Assembly: GCF_017896165.1 (NCBI RefSeq)
Contig: NZ_JAFCNB010000038.1
Span: 1-34,821 of the forward strand
Source: Microbispora oryzae
GTDB taxonomy: Bacteria > Actinomycetota > Actinomycetes > Streptosporangiales > Streptosporangiaceae
Length of the DNA stretch: 34,821 nucleotides
Direction: 5' to 3'
How positions within the stretch are numbered: position 1 is the first letter of the stretch; each line of letters opens with the position of its first letter. The translations under genes were made by a program, and so were the position numbers. This document shows positions 15,945 through 23,327 of this stretch, piece after piece. Below the pieces are notes generated by a model, which was not told the origin of the DNA, searched no databases, and saw nothing but the letters and a program-made list of their open reading frames with translations.

Positions 15945-15968
15945 GTTTCAGGAGGTGGCGGCGGGTAG
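15945..15968 (+). promoter_or_regulatory. Sigma-B-like promoter before the ChaB gene
   Basis: GTTT, then 14 bases, then GGGTAG matches the general-stress sigma-factor pattern of Gram-positives (GxxT, 14-16 bases, GGGTA). It lies 41 bases before the ATG. Confidence 0.5.
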
Positions 15969-16009
15969 GTGCACGGGAGTTGGTATCAGCGCGAGGAAAG
16001 GTGAAGGTC

Positions 16010-16405
16010 ATGCCTGCCCGTCAGGAGCTTCCCGACACCCTGAGGCGCTCCCCGAAGAAGGCCCAGGAGACCTGGATCAAGGCGCACGACTCCGCCGTGG
16101 AGCAGTACGGCGAGGGCGAGCGCGCCCACCGGACGGCCAACGCCGCCCTGAAGCACTCCTTCGAGAAGGTCGGTGATCACTGGGAGCCGAAGAGCAAGAA
16201 GGGCCCCTCCGACAGCCAGGCCGCGAAGAGCACGCCCAAGCCCGGCAAGACCGCTGAGGGCGTCGACGCCAACGCCTCCAAGCAGCACCTCTACGACGTG
16301 GCCAAGCGGCTGCACGTCCAGGGCCGCTCGTCCATGTCCAAGCCCGAGCTGGTCGAGGCGATCAAGAAGGCGAACCGCCGGGCTTCGGCCAAGGCCCGTT
16401 CCTGA
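16010..16405 (+). CDS. ChaB-domain protein with a Rho-N-like tail
   Basis: 131 residues. ATG 16010 is preceded by GAGGAAAGGTGAAGG. The N-terminal ChaB domain (about 1-62) has LPDTLRRSPKKAQETWIKAH, AVEQYGEGERAHRTANAALK and HSFEKVGDHW. After a Lys/Ser-rich linker, residues about 90-126 (KQHLYDVAKRLHVQGRSSMS, then KPELVEAIKKANRR) look like the small helical Rho-N/SAP-type module that can contact nucleic acid. ChaB was named for a supposed cation-transport role in E. coli but is better regarded as a small protein of unknown role. Here it is the first gene of an operon with the hemerythrin protein, behind a stress-type promoter. Confidence 0.88.
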   Translation: MPARQELPDTLRRSPKKAQETWIKAHDSAVEQYGEGERAHRTANAALKHSFEKVGDHWEPKSKKGPSDSQAAKSTPKPGKTAEGVDANASKQHLYDVAKRLHVQGRSSMSKPELVEAIKKANRRASAKARS

Positions 16406-16415
16406 GGAGACATTC

Positions 16416-16970
16416 ATGACATTGACCGTCGTCGACCTGATCACCGCCGATCACCGCGACGTAGAGGCGCTCTTCGAGAAGCTCAGGACGCAGCCGGAGA
16501 ACCGTCCCGCGCTGCTGGCCGAGCTGGCCGCGAAGTTCGTCGCGCACGCCCGCGCCGAGGAGACCGAGGTCTACCCCGAGCTGGCCAAGGCCGCTCCGGG
16601 TGAGCGCGGAGAGGTGCACCACGGCGTCGAGGAGCATCACGAGGCCGAGGAACTCCTCGCCCAGCTCATGGGCGTCGACCCGGATCGGGCGGAATTCCTC
16701 ACGGTGCTGGAGCGATTGGTCAAGGCCGTCGGCCACCACGTCGAGGAGGAGGAGAGCGAGATCCTTCCCGCCCTGACCAAGGCGCTCTCGGACGACCGGC
16801 TGGTACGGCTGGGCCGCGTGTTCAGCCGGGCGAAGGCCGGGGAACTGGAGAGGCCGCCGAAACCGAAGGGCCGTATGAAGGAGGAACTGGTCGAGCAGGC
16901 CAAGGAGAAGGGCGTCGACGGCTACAGCTCGATGACGAAGGAAGAGCTCGTCGCGGCGCTGGACGCGTGA
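16416..16970 (+). CDS. Hemerythrin HHE-domain protein with a Rho-N-like tail
   Basis: 184 residues, 10 bases after the ChaB gene, with GAGGAGA before the ATG. The four-helix hemerythrin-like domain (1-125) presents iron-ligand candidates His13 (TADHRDVE), His44 and Glu48 (FVAHARAEE), His74 (VEEHHEAEE) and His107-Glu112 (GHHVEEEES). Such proteins bind a di-iron centre and handle oxygen, nitric oxide or peroxide stress. The C-terminus (about 145-184, GRMKEELVEQAKEKGVDGYS, then MTKEELVAAL) repeats the Rho-N/SAP-like module of the ChaB protein. The shared tail and the operon suggest the two proteins go to the same place, perhaps DNA or RNA. Confidence 0.88.
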   Translation: MTLTVVDLITADHRDVEALFEKLRTQPENRPALLAELAAKFVAHARAEETEVYPELAKAAPGERGEVHHGVEEHHEAEELLAQLMGVDPDRAEFLTVLERLVKAVGHHVEEEESEILPALTKALSDDRLVRLGRVFSRAKAGELERPPKPKGRMKEELVEQAKEKGVDGYSSMTKEELVAALDA

Positions 16971-17019
16971 GCCGGGTGGAGCCGCAGAGGCGCCCGCGTG
17001 CCGTACCGGCCGCCGCGCC

Positions 17020-17424
17020 GTGAACAGGCGAGACGCGACGGGCCGGGCCGTGGCCATCGCGACGGCGACGCTGCTCCTCGCGGCGACGGCGGGATGCTCG
17101 TCCGCCCGGGACGCCGGGGTCGCCGCGGTGGTGAAGCGGTTCTACGACGCGGTCAGCGAAGGGCGGGGAGCAGCCGCGTGCGCGCTCCTCGCCCCGCGGA
17201 CCGTGGCGGAACTGGCGGCGGCGGGGGACGACTGCGCCGAGTCGATCGTGAAGTTGCGCCGGCCTGGGGCGGTGCGGGCGGTCCAGATCTGGGGGAGTGA
17301 GGCACAGGTGCGCCTGACCGGCGACACGGTGTTCCTGCACAGCTTCCCCCAGGGCTGGCGAGTGCGGGCCGCGGGGTGCCGGGCCCGGGGGGAGGAGCCG
17401 TACCTGTGCGTGGTGGGAGGCTGA
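17020..17424 (+). CDS. Small lipoprotein of unknown function
   Basis: 134 residues from a GTG start. A lipoprotein signal peptide (AVAIATATLLLAATAGC) gives lipidated Cys26. The mature part is a compact alpha/beta domain that opens VVKRFYDAVSEGRGAAACAL, the beginning of many SnoaL/NTF2-like small domains, and has paired cysteines (ACALLAP/DDCAES and AGC/LCV). It would sit on the outer face of the cytoplasmic membrane. It is followed after one base by a 27-codon membrane peptide and then a DUF6766 protein; the three look like one operon. No catalytic residues identified. Confidence 0.75.
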   Translation: MNRRDATGRAVAIATATLLLAATAGCSSARDAGVAAVVKRFYDAVSEGRGAAACALLAPRTVAELAAAGDDCAESIVKLRRPGAVRAVQIWGSEAQVRLTGDTVFLHSFPQGWRVRAAGCRARGEEPYLCVVGG

Positions 17425-17425
17425 C

Positions 17426-17509
17426 ATGCGGGTGATGTTCGGGATCACGCTCGTCGTCATCGCGGCCGGACTGGCGTACATCATGGTCGTCGGGCTGCTG
17501 CGTCGATGA
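17426..17509 (+). CDS. 27-residue single-span membrane peptide
   Basis: MRVMFGITLVVIAAGLAYIM then VVGLLRR: one transmembrane helix with basic ends. It begins one base after the lipoprotein stop with GTGGGAGG just upstream, and its stop overlaps the next ATG by four bases (ATGA). This tight coupling and the clean hydrophobic profile argue that it is a real gene that automatic length cut-offs miss. I recall similar tiny proteins beside DUF6766 genes in other actinomycetes. Role unknown. Confidence 0.7.
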   Translation: MRVMFGITLVVIAAGLAYIMVVGLLRR

Positions 17510-18186
17510 GGGGCGGCATGAGACGTTTCGTGCGGGATCAGGCGCTCAGCCTCTTCTTCCTGACCACCTTCGGGCTGGCGCTCGCCGCCCAGTCGATCGC
17601 CGGCAACGCCGACTACAACGCGCGGCAGATCGCGGACGGCGGCGCGCCGGTCTCGTGGCCCGCCTACGTCACGTCCAGCTCGTTCGCCGTGGACGTCGCC
17701 GAGAACTGGCAGTCGGAGTATCTGCAGTTCCTGCTGTTCATCCTGGTCACGGCCTGGCTCGTCCAGCGCGGCTCGCACGAGTCGAAGCCACCGGGCCGCG
17801 AGGGGCCGGAGAGCGAAAGAGACCAGCGGATGGGGCCCTACGCCGGGCCGGACAGCCCAGGCGCGGTGCGAACGGGTGGACTGCGTCCCTTCCTCTACAG
17901 CAACTCCCTCGGGCTCGTCATGGGTGTGATCTTCGTTCTGTCGTGGCTGGCGCAGTCAGTGGCGGGCACGGCCGACTACAACGCCGGTCAACTCGCGCGT
18001 CTGCAGGATCCGGTGAGCTGGTCGGACTACGTCGTCTCCGCCGACTTCTGGAACCGGACGCTCCAGAACTGGCAGTCGGAGTTTCTCGCCGTGCTGTCGA
18101 TGGTGGTCCTGTCGATCTACCTGCGCCAGCGCGGCTCACCCGAGTCGAAGGCCGTCGGGGGCCCGCACGACGAGACCGAGACCTGA
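17506..18186 (+). CDS. DUF6766-type membrane protein, internally duplicated
   Basis: 226 residues. The protein is two copies of one unit: residues about 12-97 (LFFLTTFGLALAAQSIAGNA, PVSWPAYV, ENWQSEYLQF, LVQRGSHESK) and about 133-220 (VIFVLSWLAQSVAGTADYNA, PVSWSDYV, QNWQSEFLAV, LRQRGSPESK). Each unit has two membrane helices around an exported loop with conserved Asp/Tyr/Asn and Trp-Gln-Ser, so the whole has four spans. The Trp-Gln-Ser-Glu motif is placed at the start of the second helix. Family membership is from memory of actinobacterial DUF6766 proteins, whose function is unknown. It is translationally coupled to the 27-residue peptide. Confidence 0.8.
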   Translation: MRGGMRRFVRDQALSLFFLTTFGLALAAQSIAGNADYNARQIADGGAPVSWPAYVTSSSFAVDVAENWQSEYLQFLLFILVTAWLVQRGSHESKPPGREGPESERDQRMGPYAGPDSPGAVRTGGLRPFLYSNSLGLVMGVIFVLSWLAQSVAGTADYNAGQLARLQDPVSWSDYVVSADFWNRTLQNWQSEFLAVLSMVVLSIYLRQRGSPESKAVGGPHDETET

Positions 18187-18509
18187 CCTCGCAGTGGCTT
18201 GGGGATGCCCGAATCTCGAATCGTTTCGAGCACGATGCTCCGGCATGGTGATGCCAGGCGCTCTCGTGGAGAGGCGGGACGACGCCCGGTCCCGCCTGCC
18301 GCGACGGACACCGGCGATGAAACGTTCACGGGGCCCTGACCAGACGAGTGTGAGCCGGCTGCCTGCCGCGCAGGTGAGGAGAGTCCCGGGGAGCCGACGC
18401 TCCGGCCGGGCCGTATATCCGATCTTGACGGAGGTCCGCCCGTCAGGTTTGCTCCGCCGCATCACCGTCGACAATCCACCTACGCCACGAGGCGGGAGCC
18501 GCGTGGATA
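18187..18509. other. Intergenic stretch before the arabinofuranosidase operators
   Basis: No credible gene: short open frames lack ribosome binding sites and protein-like composition. It contains a TTGACG at about 18424 that could be part of a promoter, but no good -10 follows at the right distance. Confidence 0.4.
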
Positions 18510-18523
18510 TGTTAGCGCTAACA
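18510..18523. promoter_or_regulatory. LacI-type operator, distal
   Basis: TGTTAGCGCTAACA is a perfect 14-bp palindrome with the central CG typical of LacI/GalR-family sites. It lies 126 bases before the GH54 start and about 100 bases from a second copy, a spacing suited to DNA looping. Confidence 0.65.
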
Positions 18524-18612
18524 ACTAATCGATTCGCTTCGCTTGCCGATCGAGGTTCCGGCGTCTCGCATTCGCCCCGGCCCATCGGCTGCCGCCAGCG
18601 GAAGGGAAAGGG

Positions 18613-18626
18613 TGTTATCGCTAACA
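18613..18626. promoter_or_regulatory. LacI-type operator, proximal
   Basis: TGTTATCGCTAACA differs from the distal site at one base and lies 22 bases before the GTG start of the arabinofuranosidase, over the likely transcription start. Confidence 0.65.
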
Positions 18627-18648
18627 TCGAGTGGGAAAGGAAGGAATC

Positions 18649-20103
18649 GTGTTTCTCGGAAGTGCGAGACGGGCGCTGGCGGCCGGTGCGACGGCGTTAG
18701 TCGCGGCCGCCGGACTGGTCGGCATAGGCCCGGCTCAGGCCGCGACGTCGCAGCCGTGTGACATCTACGCGGCGGGGGGCACGCCGTGTGTCGCGGCGCA
18801 CAGCACCACGCGTGCCCTGTACGCGGCCTACAACGGCCCGCTCTACCAAGTCAGGCGCTCGTCCGACAACACCACCCGCGACATCGGCGTGCTGAGCGCG
18901 GGCGGCGTCGTCAACGCCGCCGCGCAGGACTCCTTCTGCGCCGGCACGACCTGTGTGATCACCATCCTCTACGACCAGTCCGGCCGCAACAACCGCCTCA
19001 CCCAGGCGCCGCCCGGCTACTGGAAGGGCCCAGCCGCCGGCGGATACGACAACCTCGCCGACGCGACCGCGGCCCCGATCACCATCGGCGGCCAGAAGGC
19101 GTACGGCGTCCGCGTGGAGCCCGGCACCGGCTACCGCAACAACAACACCAACGGCGTCGCGACCGGCGACCAGCCCGAGGGCATCTACGCCGTCGTCGAC
19201 GGCACGCACTACAACCAGTGGTGCTGCTTCGACTACGGCAACGCGCAGACGGACGGGCAGGCCGACTCCCCCGCGATCATGGAGACCGTCTACTTCGGCG
19301 CCGACAAGCAGTGGGGCTACGGAGCAGGAGCCGGTCCCTGGATCATGGCCGACCTGGAATGGGGACTCTTCTCGGGGGTGAACGCGGGCTACAACAACCT
19401 CGCGTCGATCAACCACCGTTTCGTCACGGCCATGGTCAAGGGGGAGCCGAACCACTGGGCGATCCGGGGCGGGAACGCGCAGTCGGGCGGCCTGACGAAC
19501 TACTTCGACGGACGGCGCCCCAATGGCTACAACCCGATGAAGAAGGAAGGCGCCATCCTGCTCGGTATCGGCGGTGACAACAGCGTCTCCGGCCGCGGCA
19601 CCTTCTTCGAGGGCGTGTTGACCTCCGGTTACCCGACGGCCGCCACCGAGGACGCCGTTCAGGCCAACATCGCCGCCGCCGGCTACGCGCCTGCGGGCGG
19701 TGGCAACCCGCAGCAGGGCGTGCAGATCGTGGGCGGACAGTCCGGCCGGTGTGTCGACGTGCCGAACGGCAGCACGACCAACGGCACCCAGGTGCAGTTG
19801 TGGGACTGCGGGAGTGGCACCAACCAGCGCTGGACCTACACCTCCGGCAAGCAGTTGCAGGTCTACGGCAACAAGTGCCTGGACGCCAACGGCCAGGGCA
19901 CGAGCAACGGCACCCAGGTGATCATCTGGGACTGCAACGGCCAGGCCAACCAGCAGTGGAACGTCAACTCCAACGGCACCGTCACCGGCGTCCAGTCCGG
20001 GCTCTGCCTGGACGCCAACGCCGCCGGCACCGCCAACGGCACCAAGATCATCCTCCTGCCCTGCAACGGCGGCACCAACCAGCAGTGGAGCCTGCGCAGC
20101 TGA
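18649..20103 (+). CDS. abfB: Secreted GH54 alpha-L-arabinofuranosidase with ricin-type domain
   Basis: 484 residues from GTG 18649, preceded by GGAAAGGAAGG; an in-frame GTG at 18631 is possible. Signal peptide (LAAGATALVAAAGLVGIGPA, cut after AQA). Residues about 35-345 are the GH54 catalytic domain, which removes terminal arabinose from arabinan or arabinoxylan. Glu237 in IMADLEWGLFSG is the expected nucleophile and Asp310 in LLGIGGDNS the expected acid/base. A vicinal Cys192-Cys193 (WCCFDYGN) matches the rare disulfide known in the fungal enzyme. Residues about 357-484 are a ricin-type CBM13 trefoil with three QxW repeats (TNQRW, ANQQW, TNQQW), where the fungal relatives carry CBM42. Probably repressed by a LacI-type protein not encoded in the window. 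Confidence 0.92.
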   Translation: MFLGSARRALAAGATALVAAAGLVGIGPAQAATSQPCDIYAAGGTPCVAAHSTTRALYAAYNGPLYQVRRSSDNTTRDIGVLSAGGVVNAAAQDSFCAGTTCVITILYDQSGRNNRLTQAPPGYWKGPAAGGYDNLADATAAPITIGGQKAYGVRVEPGTGYRNNNTNGVATGDQPEGIYAVVDGTHYNQWCCFDYGNAQTDGQADSPAIMETVYFGADKQWGYGAGAGPWIMADLEWGLFSGVNAGYNNLASINHRFVTAMVKGEPNHWAIRGGNAQSGGLTNYFDGRRPNGYNPMKKEGAILLGIGGDNSVSGRGTFFEGVLTSGYPTAATEDAVQANIAAAGYAPAGGGNPQQGVQIVGGQSGRCVDVPNGSTTNGTQVQLWDCGSGTNQRWTYTSGKQLQVYGNKCLDANGQGTSNGTQVIIWDCNGQANQQWNVNSNGTVTGVQSGLCLDANAAGTANGTKIILLPCNGGTNQQWSLRS

Positions 20104-20137
20104 TCGACGAGGGCCGGACGCCGCGCTGTCCGGCCGG

Positions 20138-20172
20138 CCTGGTTGGCGCCGCCGGCGTCGGCGCCAACCAGG
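20138..20172 (+). terminator. Strong hairpin after the arabinofuranosidase
   Basis: CCTGGTTGGCGCC and GGCGCCAACCAGG form a perfect 13-bp stem with a 9-base loop, 34 bases after the stop codon. No U-tract. Confidence 0.85.
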
Positions 20173-20243
20173 ACACGCAGGACACGCCGCGACGCCGGCG
20201 AACGTGGGACTCGCCACACCTGCGAATTTAGCGACGTGGCTCA

Positions 20244-20258
20244 TATGACGTCATACGT
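20244..20258. promoter_or_regulatory. GntR site 1 (upstream of the first FadR-type regulator)
   Basis: TATGACGTCATA is a perfect 12-bp palindrome, overlapped by GACGTCATACGT. That 12-base core recurs exactly in sites 2 and 3, which ties the three positions to one regulator. Confidence 0.6.
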
Positions 20259-20427
20259 GGAACGCGTAGACTCCCAGTCATGGGAGGACATGACAGACGC
20301 CGACCGAGGGGGCATGGCGGCATCCGAGCGAAGCGCGGCGCCGCGCTCTCTTACGGAGAACGGCTCGAACGGTCAGGGGCCGCCGTCATGGCCGGGACCA
20401 AAATCCACCATGCTGCTGGTCAAAATG

Positions 20428-20462
20428 GCATGACGTATGACGTCAAGACGTTGCCGTACACT
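20428..20462 (+). promoter_or_regulatory. GntR site 2 and probable promoter of the regulator gene
   Basis: GGCATGACGTATGACGTC carries the core in inverse orientation (ACGTATGACGTC, 20433-20444). TACACT at 20457-20462 is a good -10, so the site covers the -35 region. This fits negative autoregulation. Confidence 0.6.
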
Positions 20463-20509
20463 GAAAGTCAAGTCGTGACGCCGCCTGAGGCGGGCCTTCC
20501 GGAGGGAAC

Positions 20510-21280
20510 ATGACCGCACCGCAGCACGCGACCGTTAACGCTAACACCCCCCCGGTCTGGGCGCGACGACCGGCCAATCTCGCCAAGGCGGTCACTGCGG
20601 AGCTGGTTGAGCGGATCGTGCGTGGAGTGCACCCGCCGGAGTCCGCGCTGCCCCGTGAGGCCGACCTGTGTGAGACCTTCTCGGTGAGCCGGACCGTCGT
20701 CCGCGAGGCGGTGAAGATCCTCCAGGAGAAGGGGCTGGTGCAGGTCCGGCAGGGGTTCGGCACCATCGTCATGCCGCCGGTGAACTGGGACATGCTCGAC
20801 GAGCTCGTCCTCGCCGCGGCGATCTCCGAAGACGAGACCCTGTCGACCCTCGACGACCTCGTCGTCACCCGGCGGCTGCTCGAGTCCGACATGGCGAACG
20901 TCGCGGCGCGCCTGGCCGACCAGGAGACCGTCGATCGGCTGCGCGCGCTGGTCGAGCGCATGGACGAGTGCGTGGAAGACCCCCTGATGTACGCCGACCA
21001 CGATCGCGCCTTCCACGACACGATCATGCGGGTGTCCGGGAACCGCATCGCCCGCGGCGTCGTCAGGTCACTCGAAAGCCAGGCCATCAACACCGCCCGC
21101 TATACGGGCCGCACGGAGCGCTCGCTGTGTGTGGCGTCCAACCTGGGCCACCGCCGCATCTACGAACGCATCGCCGCACATGATCCGGCGGGCGCCTCCG
21201 AGGCGATGTTCACCCACATAACCGAAGCCTGGCTCGTCCGCCGCACCGGGCAGACCGACCCCGTGCGTCTGCAGCGGTAG
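20510..21280 (+). CDS. GntR regulator, FadR subfamily (first)
   Basis: 256 residues, GGAGG before the ATG. Winged-helix domain (about 20-88): VTAELVERIVRGVHPPESAL, FSVSRTVVREAVKILQEKGL, VQVRQGFGTIV. The C-terminal FCD domain (about 100-240) has metal- and ligand-binding histidines and acids (Asp in YADHDRAFHDTI, His in NLGHRRIYERI), as in FadR-group sensors of sugar acids. Its own upstream region carries two copies of the GACGTCATACGT core, and the third lies between the divergent catabolic operons. It is therefore the likely repressor of the whole sugar locus, released by a sugar-acid intermediate. A LacI-like sequence falls within its first codons. Confidence 0.92.
   Translation: MTAPQHATVNANTPPVWARRPANLAKAVTAELVERIVRGVHPPESALPREADLCETFSVSRTVVREAVKILQEKGLVQVRQGFGTIVMPPVNWDMLDELVLAAAISEDETLSTLDDLVVTRRLLESDMANVAARLADQETVDRLRALVERMDECVEDPLMYADHDRAFHDTIMRVSGNRIARGVVRSLESQAINTARYTGRTERSLCVASNLGHRRIYERIAAHDPAGASEAMFTHITEAWLVRRTGQTDPVRLQR
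20534..20545. promoter_or_regulatory. Possible third LacI-type operator inside the GntR coding start
   Basis: GTTAACGCTAAC matches the arabinofuranosidase operators at 11 of 12 positions but lies within codons 9-12 of the regulator. It could be a roadblock site linking the two sugar systems, or chance. Confidence 0.3.
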
Positions 21281-21327
21281 GACGGTCCCGGGCCTGACGA
21301 GGTCCGGCGTCCACATGTCCCCAGAGC

Positions 21328-21362
21328 GCCGGGGGCACGGACACTGCGTCCGTGCCCCCGGC
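21328..21362. terminator. Bidirectional terminator with U-rich tail
   Basis: GCCGGGGGCACGGAC and GTCCGTGCCCCCGGC form a perfect 15-bp stem with a 5-base loop, followed by TCTTGTTT. It separates the regulator from the convergent SDR gene. Confidence 0.9.
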
Positions 21363-21428
21363 TCTTGTTTCCCTGGTACGTCTTTCCTTGGTGTGTCCCA
21401 GTCGGCGACCAGGCCGGAAGAGGCGCGG

Positions 21429-22184
21429 TCAGCGCCCCAGCCAGCCGCCGTCCACCGGGATGATCGCGCCCGAGACATAGTCGGACGCGGCCGAGCTGAG
21501 GAAGACCGTCGCTCCCGCGATGTCGTCGCCCTGGCCCCAGCGGCCGGCCGGGATCCGGTCCAGAATCGACCGTGACCGTTCGGGGTCGTCGCGGAGCGCC
21601 GCCGTGTTGTCGGTCGCGATGTAGCCCGGCGCGATGGCGTTGACGTTCACTCCTCGCCCGGCCCATTCGTTGGCGAGCGCGCGGGTGAGGCCGGCGATCC
21701 CCGACTTCGCGGCGGTGTAGCCGGGCACGTTGATCCCGCCCTGGAAACTCAGCATGCTCGCGGTGAACACGATCTTGCCCCGGCCGCGCTCCAGCATCGG
21801 GCGGGCGATCAGCTGAGTGAGGGCGAACTGGCTGGACAGGTCGACCTCGATGACCCGGTCCCACCACTCCAGCGGATGCTCCGCCGCCGGAGCGCGTTCA
21901 ATCGTGCCCGCGTTGTTGATGAGGATGTCAGGAGCCCGCTCGGCGAGCTCGGCGCCCAGTGCGAGCACGGCGTCGCGGTCGGCGAAGTCCACCGCCCGGG
22001 CCTCGAAGCCGCGGCCGAGCCCGAGGATCGTCTTCGCGACCTCGTCGTCCTCCGTCAGCTGGGCGCTCACCCCGATGATGTCCGCGCCGGCCGCGGCGAG
22101 CGCCTCAGCCATGGCGCGGCCGATGCCCCGGCGCGCGCCGGTGACGACCGCGAGCCTGCCGTCGAGTTCGAACATGCCGCTCAT
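21429..22184 (-). CDS. SDR dehydrogenase, KduD-like; candidate 2-keto-3-deoxy-L-fuconate dehydrogenase
   Basis: 251 residues with the full SDR toolkit: TGARRGIG (15-22), NNAG (90-93), catalytic Ser143 and YTAAK (Tyr156, Lys160). The closest remembered relatives are 2-deoxy-D-gluconate 3-dehydrogenase (KduD) and the 2-keto-3-deoxy-L-fuconate dehydrogenase of the Xanthomonas L-fucose pathway, which oxidises C4 of the keto-deoxy acid. The neighbourhood supports the second reading: mutarotase, COG3618 lactonase, enolase-family dehydratase and AKR are all nearby. GGAGG lies ahead of the ATG, which overlaps the stop of the zinc dehydrogenase by four bases. The substrate is inferred, not shown. Confidence 0.85.
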   Translation of the reverse strand: MSGMFELDGRLAVVTGARRGIGRAMAEALAAAGADIIGVSAQLTEDDEVAKTILGLGRGFEARAVDFADRDAVLALGAELAERAPDILINNAGTIERAPAAEHPLEWWDRVIEVDLSSQFALTQLIARPMLERGRGKIVFTASMLSFQGGINVPGYTAAKSGIAGLTRALANEWAGRGVNVNAIAPGYIATDNTAALRDDPERSRSILDRIPAGRWGQGDDIAGATVFLSSAASDYVSGAIIPVDGGWLGR

Positions 22185-23209
22185 GCCTGCGCCTCCCCGG
22201 CGACGTTCACGAGGATCTTCATGGCCCGGCCCGCTCCGAGGTCGTCGATCGCCGAGGCGGTCTCCTCGAGCGGGACGACACCGGTGATGAGGGCGTCGGC
22301 GGGGACGCGGCCGCGCCGGAGCAGGTCGATGGCGCGGTCGAAGTCGGACCGCTGGTAGACCCGGGCGCCGAGCACGCGCAGTTCCCGCCAGAACACGCGC
22401 TGCAGGTCGATCTCGCGGGCCGCGGAGTGGATGGCCACGACGACGATCGTCCCGCGGACCTTCGCCAGCGCGGTGGTGGAACGGGCCGCCGCGGCGGCGC
22501 CCGACACCTCGAACACCACGTCGGCGCCGACGCCGCCGGTCCACCGCTCCACTTCGGCGGGCAGATCGGCCGACGAGGGGTCGACCACCTCGAGTCCCAG
22601 CCCGGCGATGAGGCTCCGGCGGGTGGCGTCGACCTCGGCGACCATGACGTGGGCCCCGGCGTCGCGCGCGACGGAGGCGATGAGCACCCCGATGGGGCCG
22701 CCGCCGAGCACGACCGCGCGGTCGCCGATCTGGAGTTCCGAGCGCCGGACATCGTGGACCGCCACGGCGACGGGCTCGACGAGCGCGGCCGTACGCAGGT
22801 CGAGGTCGGCGGGGAGCGGCACCGCGATCGAGGCGGGCACATTCCACCGCTGCTGCAGTCCGCCGGGGGAGTCGATGCCGACGAACTCCAGGTTCTGGCA
22901 GATGTGCTGATGGCCGGCGAGGCATGCGGAACAGGTGCCGTCCCAGACCAGCGGCATGACGGTCAGCGGGTCGCCGACCTGCCAGCCCTCAACGCCCGCG
23001 CCGACCGCCGCCACGGTGCCCGACATCTCGTGGCCGAACACGAGAGGCGTCCGCACCCGGGCGTCCATGTGGCCGTGCACGATATGCAGATCGGTCCCGC
23101 ACAGGCCGCAGTAGGCGACGGCGATCTGGAGCTCGCCGGGACCCGGTGGCTCGACATCCGTCGACACGGTCTTCAGGAGTCCTTCGCCCACGTAGGCGGC
23201 ACCCTTCAT
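22181..23209 (-). CDS. Zinc-dependent medium-chain alcohol/sugar dehydrogenase
   Basis: 342 residues of the MDR superfamily. Catalytic zinc ligands are Cys37 (YCGLCGTDLH), His60-Glu61 (GHEMSG) and Glu in VEPVAVAVHD; the cofactor site is GGGPIGVL with an acidic residue after the second strand (VAEVDATR), favouring NAD. The structural zinc lobe shows only three cysteines (TCSACLAGHQHIC); the first of the usual four is replaced near Asp90. It resembles threonine/sorbitol-type dehydrogenases. It is the first gene of the leftward pair, with GAGGAC before the ATG. It could oxidise the sugar, the keto-deoxy acid or lactaldehyde. It has no exact counterpart in the known fucose route, so it may replace a missing step. 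Confidence 0.88.
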   Translation of the reverse strand: MKGAAYVGEGLLKTVSTDVEPPGPGELQIAVAYCGLCGTDLHIVHGHMDARVRTPLVFGHEMSGTVAAVGAGVEGWQVGDPLTVMPLVWDGTCSACLAGHQHICQNLEFVGIDSPGGLQQRWNVPASIAVPLPADLDLRTAALVEPVAVAVHDVRRSELQIGDRAVVLGGGPIGVLIASVARDAGAHVMVAEVDATRRSLIAGLGLEVVDPSSADLPAEVERWTGGVGADVVFEVSGAAAAARSTTALAKVRGTIVVVAIHSAAREIDLQRVFWRELRVLGARVYQRSDFDRAIDLLRRGRVPADALITGVVPLEETASAIDDLGAGRAMKILVNVAGEAQA

Positions 23210-23246
23210 CGGGCGTCCTCACTTTCCTCATGCACTTCAGGAGCGC

Positions 23247-23276
23247 TTGCAGACGTCATACGTATGGTCTTATATT
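23247..23276 (+). promoter_or_regulatory. GntR site 3 inside the promoter of the sugar operon
   Basis: TTGCAG (23247-23252) and TATATT (23271-23276) frame an 18-base spacer. GTCATACGTATGGT (23255-23268), the best copy of the FadR-type palindrome, occupies that spacer, so bound protein would block polymerase. CATACGTATG inside it is a perfect palindrome. It lies between the two divergent operons and could silence both. Confidence 0.7.
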
Positions 23277-23327
23277 TCGACGCGATGAACAGCACGTCAA
23301 CATGACCGCCCAGACAAGGACACCCCT

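Noticed and set aside
18194..18700. 168-codon open frame before the arabinofuranosidase
   Set aside because: Lacks a start signal, runs through both operators and overlaps the signal peptide of the GH54 enzyme in another frame.
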